Assembly (NCBI RefSeq): GCF_905171765.1
Contig: NC_053394.1
Coordinates: forward strand, 161,851,183 to 161,915,182
Direction of reading: 5' to 3'
From: Bufo bufo
Taxonomy: Eukaryota; Chordata; Amphibia; Anura; Bufonidae
DNA: 64,000 nucleotides
Below are positions 33,560 to 43,383 of the stretch, piece after piece. The stretch's first letter is position 1; each line of letters begins with the position of its first letter. The notes under the pieces are model-generated. The model saw only the letters and a list, made by a program, of their open reading frames with translations. It had not been told where the DNA came from and did not search any database. The position numbers were made by a program, and so were the translations under genes.

Positions 33560-34125
33560 TGGTCAGTTACTGCGGCATCAAGGCAGCGCACGGCGAGCGG
33601 TTCCCTGTAATTAAACTACAACATGCAGAGCTTTTAGTTAGACTGCCTCTCGCCGTGTGCTGCCTTGCTGCTGCTGGAACGTTTCCCTCGCCACCAGTGG
33701 TGTAGATGCAGGCCCGGCAGCTGTTCCATCAGTTTTGTTAACTGTCTATACTGTCACTGTGTTACATAATTTCATTGTGTAATACTGCCGAGGGGGCCAT
33801 AACAAAATCTTTTAGTCCTCCTTCTTCTGTGGGATGGGCCTTTTCTGGGTCAGGACCGCAAAGCAGACGCTTCTCCTGCTTCCCGGATAGTTACACCCCT
33901 GGCCGCCACCATTATAGTAAATGTTGACGGATCGTCATTCTTGTCGCTGTGGCGTATTTACAGGGGCTGCTTGGGGGCCCTGACCCAGAAGGGGCCCATC
34001 CAGGAGGAGGAGGTCTAAAAGATTTTTTCAGGGCCCCCTCAACAGTATTACACAATAAAATTATATACAGTGACAGTATAGACAGTGTATAAAACGGATA
34101 GAACAGCTGCCGGGACTGGTTTGAG
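33560..34125. repeat. Inverted pair of hAT-like MITE sequences
   Basis: 33695-33901 starts CAGTGGTGTAGATG and ends TAGTTACACCCCTG, a hAT-like inverted pair, with imperfect flanks CTCGCCAC and GCCGCCAC (6 of 8). Its interior 33712-33855 recurs inverted at about 33975-34120 (CAGCTGCCGGGAC, TAGACAGT, GGGCCCCCTC). A separate short palindrome GGCAGCGCACGGCGAG / CTCGCCGTGTGCTGCC flanks 33579-33664. Confidence 0.6.
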
Positions 34126-34976
34126 GATGAGGACGAGGAGGAAGAGGATGATGACGGGGTAGTCACCACCCCACACAGGGCGGGTAAATATGTGCTTTTG
34201 TTGTTTAAACTTATTCACACACACACGTATTAGTTTAGTTATATTGGATAACATAAAGTCCCACACTTACAGTTCATTACAAGCAGGGTAACAAGACAGT
34301 ACTATCGCAACACACTACAGTCTGTCACCATTCTGGTTCCCTTCTCAGATTGTTCTGCGTTGGGATGGCCTGTCCACACTTTATCTTAACAGCCTTTTTA
34401 ACAGCACCGTTATGAGAACATAGGATGGAGTACGGGTGAGACATGTCCCACCCAATGTCTATGTTAACTATTTAAACCCCGTTCAAAAATCAATATTAAA
34501 GACAAAACTCCAGAAACAAAACAGGTGTGCTTATTCCAGACGTACTGATTAACGTAAATTTGTTTATATTTTTCACACTTTTCAATCTTGTCGTTGCAAT
34601 ATTATTTAAAAATAAAATGATTATAAAATGTAAAAAAATAATAAGAGCCCTATCATTTATACCAATAAATAAAAATTTATGATACCAATCAAATATCATA
34701 TGTAAATTATGACCTCAATGACATAGACTATTCATGGACTAATGTTAGGTAAAAAAAAATTTAAATCTGATTTTATATAGACGTTCAATCGGAAAAATGT
34801 ATTTTTCATATTATTTTTTTCACCTACAATCGCCAATAGTCAACAGCTTTATACAATATTCACTAAATTGCATTTAATCTGATGTCAAACTAATAAACCC
34901 ATATTTAAAAATTACATTATATATATATATTATATATAATTTATATTTTTTATTTTTAACAGTAATTAAAGCCGTG

Positions 34977-35160
34977 AAGGTGAAGGTCCTTCAGAAGGGA
35001 CCATGTGGCACTACTGCGGCAGTTCAGGGAGCAGCACTGCCGCAAGATCAGGGAGCTGAGGGTGCAGTACTCCCACCAGATGGCGGTCTTGGAGGAGCAG
35101 CACAGCAAGACAGTGGAGGAAATCCTCAACCTCATCAATGTGCTAAAGGCCTTGCCTTAA
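34977..35160 (+). CDS. Possible terminal exon with coiled coil
   Basis: After a pyrimidine-rich AG (near 34962 or 34993) a frame reads HVALLRQFREQHCRKIRELR and on through EEQHSKTVEEILNLINVLKALP to a stop at 35158-35160. This is GC-rich coding-like DNA inside AT-rich surroundings and is predicted to be a coiled coil, like the C-terminus of transposon-borne Myb/SANT proteins. The longer overlapping open frame from 34974 is Gly/Ala/Gln-rich and likely a shadow. Which gene it belongs to is unknown. Confidence 0.35.
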
Positions 35161-36640
35161 GGCCAATTGTTAATTTATTTTATTTATTTCTGATTTTATA
35201 AATATATTATTTTATTTGTTAATATATATATTGTGTGTTTGTTTTTATTTTATTAATTAAGTTTTCCTATTAATTTCAAAACATTAGTTTACAGTAAGGC
35301 CCCTATACTCCATCACAAACTCATCAGTACACTGACAAACATCACCTGCATGTACATATAAAATTGGCATTATTTGTCCTACACAGAAGTTCAATGCATA
35401 TTGATAATAGCAGTAGTCCTTGATAATCGTTGAGTATATTGCCTACACATAATTATTAAGCAATTGGATAATATCAGCATTTATGGTTGGTGTAGGCCTT
35501 ATAATCCACCGTTAATCTCTTATTTAGAAATAATTGTGGATACCCCACAAAAAAATAAAAATAAAAATCAGTAATTATAAGTAAAATGGTAAAGGCATGT
35601 TGTAAAAACTAGACAGCACGGATCCTTTATAGCGCACTTATTACAACAAAATTTAAATGTCCTGGCATTGCTTCCGCCAAACAGACCGAAAAATGTGATT
35701 ACATGACTCAGAGTATAAGAATTCTCCAACTGGTGAGGAACATTATATAGTACGTATTTTTTAATAATTTTTTTTTAAAGCTGTGTCTATATATATTTTG
35801 CATGTGCAAATTATCATTAGATTATTGTCAATATTTAAAAAAAATATATAAAAGTAAATATCCCTATATACATGTGTCATTCAGGCTTCATTAACAAAAC
35901 CGGATTGTCACATGGATGAGTATAACGCCAGTCAGACCCAACCATGTAGATAGGCCAACACGGAAGTCAGCCATCCCTTCCAGGACAACAGACAACACCA
36001 TGTTAGAACCTTAATCCGTAGAAGAAAAAAAAAACATAAAAAAAAAAATTAAAATTTTTCATTAGGTTCATCAATAAGTCGAGTACTATTTTTATTGCAC
36101 AAGACCTTTTGACAAGGGAAAGCCACATGCGGTCCACAACTTGCTACATCGTGAACCACAACACTGGCGGCCCAAACCCAATTTTTTAAAATAAACAAAA
36201 GATAATAAAATAAAATAAAGTAAAATAATAAAATTTTGTAAATGAAGCCAAACAACACAGGATTTTTTTTTTTAAATAGTATTATTTATATACATATTTT
36301 TTAGTCTAAATATTGACAATACATAATTAACACAGCACATGCATGAATATGAACAATCCAAACCATGTTTTGAGAATTCTACACTCTAGACTTGTTATAG
36401 TGCAAAGTAGAAAATGTGATCCATGCTGGTTGCCTACGCACGATTAAGAACCTTCATGTTTTACAGTTAACACTGTAGTAAAATGCAGACTCAAAAGTTA
36501 TGATTCATAACTCTGCAGAATAATTGAATTAAATAACCCTTAAGTACACTGTTATTAAAAAAATATATAAGGTCGTAAAGGTCTCAAATATCTTGTTTGT
36601 ACATGGATTTAAATTAGGTCTAATGCTCCCTGAACCACTA
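35161..36640. other. AT-rich DNA with weak coding-like islands
   Basis: Mostly A/T-rich non-coding sequence. GC-balanced islands at about 35630-35750, 35900-36010 and 36060-36180 read through 30-50 codons on the minus strand but match nothing I recognise. They could be exons of a decayed transposon. Confidence 0.25.
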
Positions 36641-36645
36641 GTTCA

Positions 36646-37020
36646 CATTTGATACAAGATGCATGATGCCATTGTCTTCTTCTAGACTGCTCATGGCATC
36701 ACGGAAGAAAACATTAATTAATGTATTAATAACCCGGTCACTTGATCTGTTGATTTAGTCTTGTGACCTGATTCTTTCAAAACATAATGTTGCTCAATGC
36801 TGAACATAGACTTGAACAACTCTAGCAACGCCAGAATATAGCACTGGACCAACAGGCTTGTACAGTAGACACTAGGCATGATGGGTGAATCACTTCATCT
36901 TCATCTTTTTTTTGTTGAGCCTATCACTCTGGAACATGTTAAATCTTGAATCATTCAAAATCATAAAATTCTGACATTGCTCCAGAGTCCGATCTATAAG
37001 CTCCCTAGCATGAACATTTT
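36646..37020 (-). other. Coding-like islands, minus strand, unidentified
   Basis: Three balanced-composition stretches read open on the minus strand: about 37012-36896 (ELIDRTLEQCQNFMILNDSR, ending NKKKMKMK and stop), about 36860-36740 (LLVQCYILALLELFKSMFSI) and about 36750-36646 (NVFFRDAMSSLEEDNGIMHL). They may be terminal exons of a gene or transposon protein. No family recognised; splice signals are only tentative. Confidence 0.25.
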
Positions 37021-37138
37021 TTAAATAACAAAATCAAAATAATATTATATGTTTTTTCATAAGGGTATTGTCAACAAATGTTCAGTACCAATGTCTTGAG
37101 TTCCCTTTTCATTGTGTTTTTAACAAAAACACCTACTT

Positions 37139-38021
37139 TCAGCAGCAGCAGCAGTAGATCGAGTGTTATTAGGCCCCTAGATGACTCAGATAGATCAGGA
37201 GTCAGAACAGGCGGCAGCATCCACCAGAGGTTTTTTGAAAATGGTATTGAATGAGGCCCACATATAGCTAGGCCCAAATCAGCAGGACATGAAGCAGCAG
37301 CAGTAGATCGAGTGTTATTATGCCCCTAGATGACTAGGATAGATCAGGAGTCAGAACAGGCGGCATCATCCACCAGAGGTTTTTTGAAAATGATATTGAA
37401 TGAGGCCCACATATAGCTAGGCCCAAATCAAAAGGACATGAAGCAGCAGCAGCAGTAGATCGAGTGTTATTATGCCCCTAGATGACTCAGATAGATCAGG
37501 AGTCAGAACAGGCGGCATCATCCACCAGAGGTTTTTTGAAAATGGTAATGATTGAGGCCCACATATAGCTAGGCACAAATCAGCAGGACATGAAGCAACA
37601 CCAGCAGCAGCAGTAGATCGAGTGTTATTATGCCCCTAGATGACTCAGATAGATCAGGAGTCAGAACAGGCGGCATAATCCACCAGAGGTTTTTTGAAAA
37701 TGGTATTGATTGAGGCCCACATATAGCTAGGCCCAAATCAGCAGGACATGAAGCAGCAGCAGTAGATTGAGTGTTATTATGCCCCTAGATGACTAGGATA
37801 GATCAGGAGTCAGGACAGGTGGCAGCATCCACCAGAGGTTTTTTGAAAATGATATTGAAGGAGGCCCACATATAGCTAGGCCCAAATCAAAAGGACATCA
37901 AGCAGCAGCAGTAGATCCAGTGTTATTATGCCCCTAGATGACTAGGATAGATCATGAGTCAGGACAGGCGGCAGCATCCACCAGAGGATTTTTTAAATTG
38001 GTATCAAATGAAGCACACATA
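37139..38021. repeat. 153-bp tandem array, about six units
   Basis: Units start with AGCAGCAGCAGTAGATCGAG near 37140, 37293, 37445, 37603, 37755 and 37903, each with GATGACT..GATAGATCAGGAGTC and CACATATAGCTAGGCCCAAATC. Unit length is near 153 bp with a variable (AGC)n. The last unit is cut at CACACATA (38021) by the DIRS element and its remainder resumes at 43384. Confidence 0.9.
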
Positions 38022-38196
38022 GGAAGAATACGTACCTGGTATTTTACTTTCCTTGAGTACGGAGGCAGCACATCACGGGTTAATACCATTCCCTTCAGAT
38101 TGTAGGACCGCCCACCTAGATAAATCAGAATAATTAATTAATTAATTAGCTCCCTAATATAGGGCGGCAACCAGAATGCATCCTTGTGTTAGAAAA
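38022..38196 (+). repeat. DIRS left inverted terminal repeat with outer extension
   Basis: Outer extension GGAAGAATACGTACCTGG (38022-38056) followed by the shared repeat from GTACGGAGGCAGCACATCAC to GCATCCTTGTGTT. It contains (TTAATTAA)n and a GGGCGGTCCTACAATCTGAA block in inverse of the right repeat. Confidence 0.92.
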
Positions 38197-38249
38197 ATAG
38201 ATCCAGACACAAAAAATTCATAATGAAAATATTTATTAGGGAGGGTATT

Positions 38250-38336
38250 GATGTGCTGCCTCCGTACTCAAGGAAAGTAAAATACCAGGTACGTATTCTT
38301 CCTTTCCCTTTTCGTACTCCGGCAGCACATCACGGG
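38250..38336. repeat. DIRS internal complementary region
   Basis: Bases up to ACGTATTCTTCC are the inverse of the left outer end (38022-38076); bases from TCCCTTTTCGTACTCC onward are the inverse of the right outer end (43346-43383). In DIRS models this region templates joining of the two ends into a circle. It overlaps the recombinase stop codon at 38330. Confidence 0.9.
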
Positions 38337-41206
38337 ATTTGTATAGATCCCAAAGGGGGGGCTTCCGCATCTAGTACTGCACTCAAAACCCCAGTGCCAA
38401 AGGCTGAGCTCTTGGTATAGATGTCCAGGCGGTAGTGGTTCGCGAAGGTCAGAGTTGAAGACCAGGACGCTGCGTTGCAGATGTCTTCTAGAGAAACTTG
38501 CGCTTTTTCCGCCCAGGATACTGCAGTGGCTCTTGTGGAGTGTGCCTTGATTGGAAACGGAGGAGCAATCCCGTCAAGTGCATATGCTTCCATAATCGTA
38601 GACTTAATCCACCTTGCAATGGTATCTTTGGATGGACATTGCCCTCTTCTTGAACCGGCATATAACAGGAGCAGGTTCTCTGCCTTTCTGAACTCCTTGG
38701 TTCTGAGAAGGTAAATTTCAACCGCCCTCTTAACATCTAGTGTGTGTAACGCACTCTGTTGTTCATCAGAAGGATCAGGAAAGAACGCTGGAAGGAAAGA
38801 CTCTCTGTTAATGTTAGAAGAAGATGAGACTTTTGGTTGGAAGAAAGGCATGGTACGAAGTAGCACTCCGTCTTGAAGAATCCTCAGGTACGGATGTTTA
38901 GAGGAAAGGGCTCGCAACTCTCCCAACCGCTTTGCTGATGTAATTGCGATTAGAAAGGACACCTTATAGGTAAGCCATTTGAAATCAGCTTGCTGGAGAG
39001 GCTCGAATGGAGAAGTCGTTAATCTTCTGAGTACCAAGGACAGGTCCCAGACCGGTATGGGTTCTCGAAAAACAGGTCTTAACTTCCTTATTGCTTTAAA
39101 GAACCGGACGATGAGCGGGTGATGAACAAATTTACTTTCGGTCATGGCATTGATCGCCGTCATATGTGCCCTTAGTGTATTGGGTTTGAGACCCTTTTGA
39201 AAACCGTCTTGAAGGAACTGCAGTATAGAAGAGATGTCGATGACTGAACAATTCAACTCACAGAGCCATTGTGAGAATTTATTCCAGATCTTGGCATACT
39301 TCATATTTGTTGATTGCTTCCGAGAGCAAAGAAGTGTATTGATTACTGAGTCTGAGAGTCCTCTTTCCTCTAGCGCAGATCTCTCAGCCTCCAAGCTGTG
39401 AGGTGTAGTCTGTCCAGATGCTGATGATATAGACCCTCTTGAAGCAAAAGATCCGGAACTAGAGGGAGCTTCCAGAATTCCCCCTTGGAAAGATGGAGAA
39501 GAAGGGGAAACCACGACCTTCTCGGCCAGAATGGCGCTATTAATATCGCCTGAGGCCTCTCTGCAAGGATCTTCCGAAGGACTCTCACAATGAGAGGGAC
39601 CGGAGGAAAGATGTACACGAACAGGTGTCTCCAACTGAAGGAAAAAGCGTCCAGCCGTGTGGGTTCCTCCCACCTGTTCAGAGAGCAAAACCTTGGCAGC
39701 TTTTTGTTCCTTCTGGACGCCATCAGGTCCCATGCTGGCAGACCCCATTTGGCCACTATTTGCTGGAATATGTCTTGATTCAGCTCCCATTCTGCCGGTT
39801 TGATCATCCTCCGACTCAAGCGATCCGCTTGAATATTGCAGCAGCCTTTGATATGCATGGCTCTCAATTCTAAAAGGTGGGACTCTGCCCAGGAGAAGAT
39901 CTGCTTGCACAAGCCTAGGAGAACCGCATTCCTCGTCCCTCCTTGCTTGTTCAGATAAAATACCGCCGGGAGGTTGTCTGACCGCACAAGCACTGGTCTT
40001 CCCTTTGTCTCTGCTGCAAACTGGTGGAGAGCCAAGTGGACCGCTTTCAGCTCCCTGAAATTTGAAGATTGCTTCTTCATCTGTGGGGACCAGAGGCCTT
40101 GAACCCATCTGTCTTGGAGGTGTGCTCCCCAGCCTTGGCCAGATGCGTCTGTTGTGATTATGACCGGAGACATGAACTGGAAACTCTTCCCAGAGGAAAG
40201 ATTCTTGGTCTGCAGCCACCAGTTTAGACTCTGAATTGTTGAAGGCTTCAATCTTACTTTTGCTTTCAGACTGTGGTGGGTGTGATGCCACGTCTGGAGC
40301 ATATCCTGCTGTAAGTCCCTGGTATGGATCATGGCCCAGGGGACGGCATCCGCTGTCGCTGTCATATGTCCCAGCGTCTTCATGACTCTGCGCACTGAAG
40401 AACGATGTAAGGATAATAGGGTTCTTATCTCTCTCTTTAAAGTCCCAACCTTTACAGCTGGCAGGAAAAGTGTCATGCTGCGTGTGTCTATCCTGAATCC
40501 TAGGAAAGACTTGGAGGTAGTAGGAATGATTTCTGACTTCTTCCAATTTATTAGGAATCCTAGGGATTGAAGCAGTTTTATCGCTTTCTGGAGATGAATC
40601 TGCAGAAGGTGTTCGGATTGGGCGGCCAGAAGCCAGTCGTCCAGGTAAGGAAAGACTTGAATATTCTGGAGACGAAGAGTCACCGCTACTATAACTGCAA
40701 TCTTGGTAAAGATTCTTGGTGAAGAGCAGAGGCCAAAAGGAAGAGCCTTGAACTGGAAGTGGAAGATACCTTCTCCCCTCTGCATAGCCAGTCTTAGAAA
40801 CTTTCTGGACGACTCTTTTATGGGGATGTGTAGATACGCGTCCTTTAAATCTAAGGATACCATGTACTGATCCCTTGTGAGTACTGCTGTTATTGATCTT
40901 ATAGTTTCCATTTTGAAATGAACTTTCTTCAGGTACTGATTTAAGTAACGCAGATCTATGATAAGACGGCTTCTTCCGTCTGACTTGGGTACATGGAATA
41001 CTCTGGAGTATACCCCCTTTCCCCTCTGGTGGTAAGGAACGGATTCCAGTGCGCCTTTTTTTACAAATTCTTCCAGTAAACGAACTAGTAGAGGATCTCT
41101 TCCCCTGTTTGTCAGAAATCTGTCCCTTGGGAAGTGGTCGAACTCCAGTTCGTAACCTTCTCTGACGATCTGGAGACCCCAATTGTCTGAGGTAATCCGC
41201 AGCCAT
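38330..41206 (-). CDS. DIRS tyrosine recombinase (YR) ORF
   Basis: Open frame of 958 codons. The C-terminal part from about residue 595 (SLEAERSALEERGLSD) is the recombinase that integrates the element: an N-terminal helical domain (YAKIWNKFSQWL, LRAHMTAIN) and catalytic residues Arg760 (SAKRLGEL), His889 and Arg892 (HSTRA) and Tyr925 (NHYRLD). The first ~600 codons lie in another frame of the RT gene and give a Ser/Arg-rich sequence with no domain; the frame is nonetheless free of stops. It is in -1 phase to the RT ORF, so a frameshifted RT-YR fusion or an internal start are both possible. Overlap of RT and YR is known for DIRS elements. Confidence 0.9.
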   Translation of the reverse strand: MAADYLRQLGSPDRQRRLRTGVRPLPKGQISDKQGKRSSTSSFTGRICKKRRTGIRSLPPEGKGGILQSIPCTQVRRKKPSYHRSALLKSVPEESSFQNGNYKINNSSTHKGSVHGILRFKGRVSTHPHKRVVQKVSKTGYAEGRRYLPLPVQGSSFWPLLFTKNLYQDCSYSSGDSSSPEYSSLSLPGRLASGRPIRTPSADSSPESDKTASIPRIPNKLEEVRNHSYYLQVFPRIQDRHTQHDTFPASCKGWDFKERDKNPIILTSFFSAQSHEDAGTYDSDSGCRPLGHDPYQGLTAGYAPDVASHPPQSESKSKIEAFNNSESKLVAADQESFLWEEFPVHVSGHNHNRRIWPRLGSTPPRQMGSRPLVPTDEEAIFKFQGAESGPLGSPPVCSRDKGKTSACAVRQPPGGILSEQARRDEECGSPRLVQADLLLGRVPPFRIESHAYQRLLQYSSGSLESEDDQTGRMGAESRHIPANSGQMGSASMGPDGVQKEQKAAKVLLSEQVGGTHTAGRFFLQLETPVRVHLSSGPSHCESPSEDPCREASGDINSAILAEKVVVSPSSPSFQGGILEAPSSSGSFASRGSISSASGQTTPHSLEAERSALEERGLSDSVINTLLCSRKQSTNMKYAKIWNKFSQWLCELNCSVIDISSILQFLQDGFQKGLKPNTLRAHMTAINAMTESKFVHHPLIVRFFKAIRKLRPVFREPIPVWDLSLVLRRLTTSPFEPLQQADFKWLTYKVSFLIAITSAKRLGELRALSSKHPYLRILQDGVLLRTMPFFQPKVSSSSNINRESFLPAFFPDPSDEQQSALHTLDVKRAVEIYLLRTKEFRKAENLLLLYAGSRRGQCPSKDTIARWIKSTIMEAYALDGIAPPFPIKAHSTRATAVSWAEKAQVSLEDICNAASWSSTLTFANHYRLDIYTKSSAFGTGVLSAVLDAEAPPLGSIQIP

Positions 41207-41238
41207 TCTGGATAGTAGTTTGACAGGCGGCCTCCCAC
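39370..41238 (-). CDS. DIRS reverse transcriptase-RNase H
   Basis: 622 residues. RT motifs: SRLIIDLRYLN (about 90-100), MVSLDLKDAYLHIPI (126-140), LPFGLCSSPRIFTK (166-179) and YLDDW at 198-202. RNase H with TTDASGQGWG (Asp 364), FRELKAVHLAL and VRSDN. A C-terminal segment (PFWPRRSWFPLL) is shared with the DIRS copy at 63900. It copies the element RNA and removes the RNA strand. The ATG lies 16 bases after the gag-like stop, in a different frame. No integrase or protease, as expected for DIRS. Confidence 0.95.
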   Translation of the reverse strand: MGGRLSNYYPEWLRITSDNWGLQIVREGYELEFDHFPRDRFLTNRGRDPLLVRLLEEFVKKGALESVPYHQRGKGVYSRVFHVPKSDGRSRLIIDLRYLNQYLKKVHFKMETIRSITAVLTRDQYMVSLDLKDAYLHIPIKESSRKFLRLAMQRGEGIFHFQFKALPFGLCSSPRIFTKIAVIVAVTLRLQNIQVFPYLDDWLLAAQSEHLLQIHLQKAIKLLQSLGFLINWKKSEIIPTTSKSFLGFRIDTRSMTLFLPAVKVGTLKREIRTLLSLHRSSVRRVMKTLGHMTATADAVPWAMIHTRDLQQDMLQTWHHTHHSLKAKVRLKPSTIQSLNWWLQTKNLSSGKSFQFMSPVIITTDASGQGWGAHLQDRWVQGLWSPQMKKQSSNFRELKAVHLALHQFAAETKGRPVLVRSDNLPAVFYLNKQGGTRNAVLLGLCKQIFSWAESHLLELRAMHIKGCCNIQADRLSRRMIKPAEWELNQDIFQQIVAKWGLPAWDLMASRRNKKLPRFCSLNRWEEPTRLDAFSFSWRHLFVYIFPPVPLIVRVLRKILAERPQAILIAPFWPRRSWFPLLLHLSKGEFWKLPLVPDLLLQEGLYHQHLDRLHLTAWRLRDLR

Positions 41239-41254
41239 TTCCTGACCTGTGGCG

Positions 41255-42640
41255 TCAGAACTCCATGTTTGGTTGCTTGGAGTCGTCTGGCTTTTTTCCT
41301 GGCTTTTCAGGAGCTGGTCTGAATCTACGGTCAGATCTTCCCCTGGTTGAGCGTCCTCTAAAACTTGACCTCCTATACTCCTGTCCTCTATAGGGACGAA
41401 AAAACTTCCGTTTGTCTCTACGTCTGGTCTGAGGAAAATTCAAAGTCTTCTCCTCCATATTAGCTTCCAGAAGCTTATCCAGCTGAGAGCCAAAAAGTCT
41501 TCCAGGCTCAAACGGCAAGGAGCAGAGATTACTTTTAGACGAAGGATCACCGGACCATAGCTTCAACCAGAAGGCTCTTCTAACGGAGTTTGATAGAGCC
41601 ATATTTTTCGCCGTCAACCTCAACGTATCCAGAGGAAAATCACAAAGGAACTCCGCCGCCATTTTCAAAGATGGTAGCTGTTGAAGCAATTCCTCCCTTG
41701 GTACTCCATCCTCTATATCCCTACCCAGCTGGCTTAGCCATACCCTGAGAGCCCGAGCTACAGGGACTGTAGCCATAGCAGCCTTGCTTAGGGAGGCCAG
41801 GTAGGTGTGCAGTCTCTTTAAGAGCCCATCCGCCTTCTTCTCCATAGGCTCCTTGAGCAAGGAGGAGTCATCAGTAGGAAACAGAGATCTTTTAGCTAAA
41901 CGGGTAACCGCCGGGTCTACTCTTGCTGGGACTTCCCAGCTGGTGGATTCAGCAGGATCTGTTTTGTACGCTGCTCTAAATCTGGATCCCAGATTTATCT
42001 TTCCCACTGGCTGTTCCCATTCTTTGCGCATAATGGAGCTCAAGACAGGGTGACTAGGAAACACAGAGGCTTTTTTCTTAGGAAAATAAAAAAGATTTTC
42101 TTCCTCTCGCTCTGATGTCTTTTCTTTTTTAGACTCCATGCTCCTTTTTACTTCCTTAATCAATTGGTTAACGTTACTTTTATTAAACAGAAAGTTATCC
42201 TCCAGAATCGGTGGCTCGGACTCAGAGTCTGAAGAGACTTCACCTTCAGAGCGTGAAGACTGCTCAGAAGACGACTCAGAAGATAACTGATCTCTCCTGT
42301 TACTCTTCTTCCTAGTTTTAGCAAGAAATTTCTTAAATAGAGACATCATTTTCCTGGTTTCTGCATCAGAAGCCTCATCTGAATGAGAACAACTCTTACA
42401 TATATTGGTGGAGCAATTAGGAGGTAACGGCTGAATACAAGATATGCACAATGCTTGTTTGGATTTGCGTTTCTTAGCAGATCTAGATGGGGAGACCTTA
42501 GGAGGATTCCCACTACACTGCTCACAGCGATCCTCTGGATATTCATCAGGCAGAGGCTGATCACATGAATGGCACAACCTGTGCCTGCTCTTCCTGGACC
42601 TCTTCCCTGTTCTGCTTGAGGAGCTGGACATCTGTAACAC
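41255..42640 (-). CDS. DIRS Gag-like protein with paired zinc ribbons
   Basis: 461 residues. The N-terminus has two similar Cys-pair modules (CHSCDQPLP...CEQC and CISCIQPLP...CKSC) about 42 residues apart, then a Ser/Glu-rich acidic stretch, a conserved helical middle (EPMEKKADGLLKRLHTYLAS, LRLTAKNMALSNSVRRAFWL) and an Arg-rich tail (RGRSTRGRSDRRFRP) fit for nucleic-acid binding. This is the usual first ORF of vertebrate DIRS elements, thought to be the structural protein. The second Met (42631) follows a splice-acceptor-like TGTTACAG, so the real start may be there. Confidence 0.85.
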   Translation of the reverse strand: MLQMSSSSSRTGKRSRKSRHRLCHSCDQPLPDEYPEDRCEQCSGNPPKVSPSRSAKKRKSKQALCISCIQPLPPNCSTNICKSCSHSDEASDAETRKMMSLFKKFLAKTRKKSNRRDQLSSESSSEQSSRSEGEVSSDSESEPPILEDNFLFNKSNVNQLIKEVKRSMESKKEKTSEREEENLFYFPKKKASVFPSHPVLSSIMRKEWEQPVGKINLGSRFRAAYKTDPAESTSWEVPARVDPAVTRLAKRSLFPTDDSSLLKEPMEKKADGLLKRLHTYLASLSKAAMATVPVARALRVWLSQLGRDIEDGVPREELLQQLPSLKMAAEFLCDFPLDTLRLTAKNMALSNSVRRAFWLKLWSGDPSSKSNLCSLPFEPGRLFGSQLDKLLEANMEEKTLNFPQTRRRDKRKFFRPYRGQEYRRSSFRGRSTRGRSDRRFRPAPEKPGKKPDDSKQPNMEF

Positions 42641-42816
42641 ATAATACAGGAACCAGTAAACAAGGGAAGCTTATAGGAGGATTTGCCTGACACAGGACAG
42701 GCAGGAATTACCTTTACAATACCAGAGCTCTGCTGCCAGGCACATGCGGCAGCGAGCACTACAGGCAGCTAGTTTAAATACTCACAGCTGTATCAGGTAG
42801 GCGGCGGCATGCAGGA

Positions 42817-43021
42817 TGACGTCAGACGCCCAGCGCCTGCGTTCCACCAGGCGCTACTTGCGCTCCACAGAACCGGAAGACCGGAACCGGAATACTGCTG
42901 CCGCCGAAGGAGGCACACGGGGTGACGTCAGACGCCCAGTGCCTGCGTTCCACCAAGCGCTTCTTGCGCTCCACAAACCGGAAGTTCGGCTGACGAGGAG
43001 GAGGCATGTGAAAAGACGTCA
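42817..43021 (-). promoter_or_regulatory. Tandem CRE-like sites in the DIRS 5' region
   Basis: Two full TGACGTCA palindromes (42817-42824, 42923-42930) and a third GACGTCA (43015-43021), each followed by GACGCCC, within a degenerate repeat of about 100 bp that also holds CCGGAAG blocks. TGACGTCA is the classic CREB/ATF site. The repeats lie between the right terminal repeat and the gag-like ORF, where the promoter is expected. Confidence 0.55.
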
Positions 43022-43240
43022 GACGCCCCGCGTCTGACAGAAAAATACACCCGGTAGTTGGTGCGGTAAGCGCTGCCTCCAATGCAGAAAGCGCGTCCTG
43101 GAAAAACACAGGAGCAAACGCTAGGGGCCAGGAAATATACATGGCCAAAAAGAAAGAAAAGAAAAAGAAAAAAAAGGTCAATCAGGCTACCTGATCCAGG
43201 TAACCAGCCGCTAGGTGGGCTTACTGAAGGACAATAAAAA

Positions 43241-43383
43241 AACACAAGGATGCATTCTGGTTGCCGCCCTATATTAGGGAGCTAATTAATTAATTAATTA
43301 TTCTGATTTATCTAGGTGGGCGGTCCTACAATCTGAAGGGAATGGTATTAACCCGTGATGTGCTGCCGGAGTACGAAAAGGGA
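43241..43383 (-). repeat. DIRS right inverted terminal repeat
   Basis: Inverse of 38057-38196, from AACACAAGGATGCATTC to GGTATTAACCCGTGATGTGC, then the outer end CCGGAGTACGAAAAGGGA. Confidence 0.92.

Larger units (their letters stand above)
38022..43383 (-). mobile_element. Complete DIRS-type retrotransposon
   Basis: 5362-bp element with inverted terminal repeats at 38057-38196 and 43241-43373, an internal complementary region at 38250-38336, and three long ORFs (gag-like, RT-RNase H, tyrosine recombinase). The internal region fuses the inverse of both outer ends, the hallmark of DIRS elements, which integrate a circular DNA by recombinase without target duplication. The left flank CACATA and right flank TAGAGCTAG rejoin to the expected array sequence, so the insertion is clean. 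Confidence 0.95.

Noticed and set aside
38330..39778. Plus-strand frames opposite the DIRS genes
   Set aside because: They are complements of strongly supported recombinase and RT coding on the minus strand.
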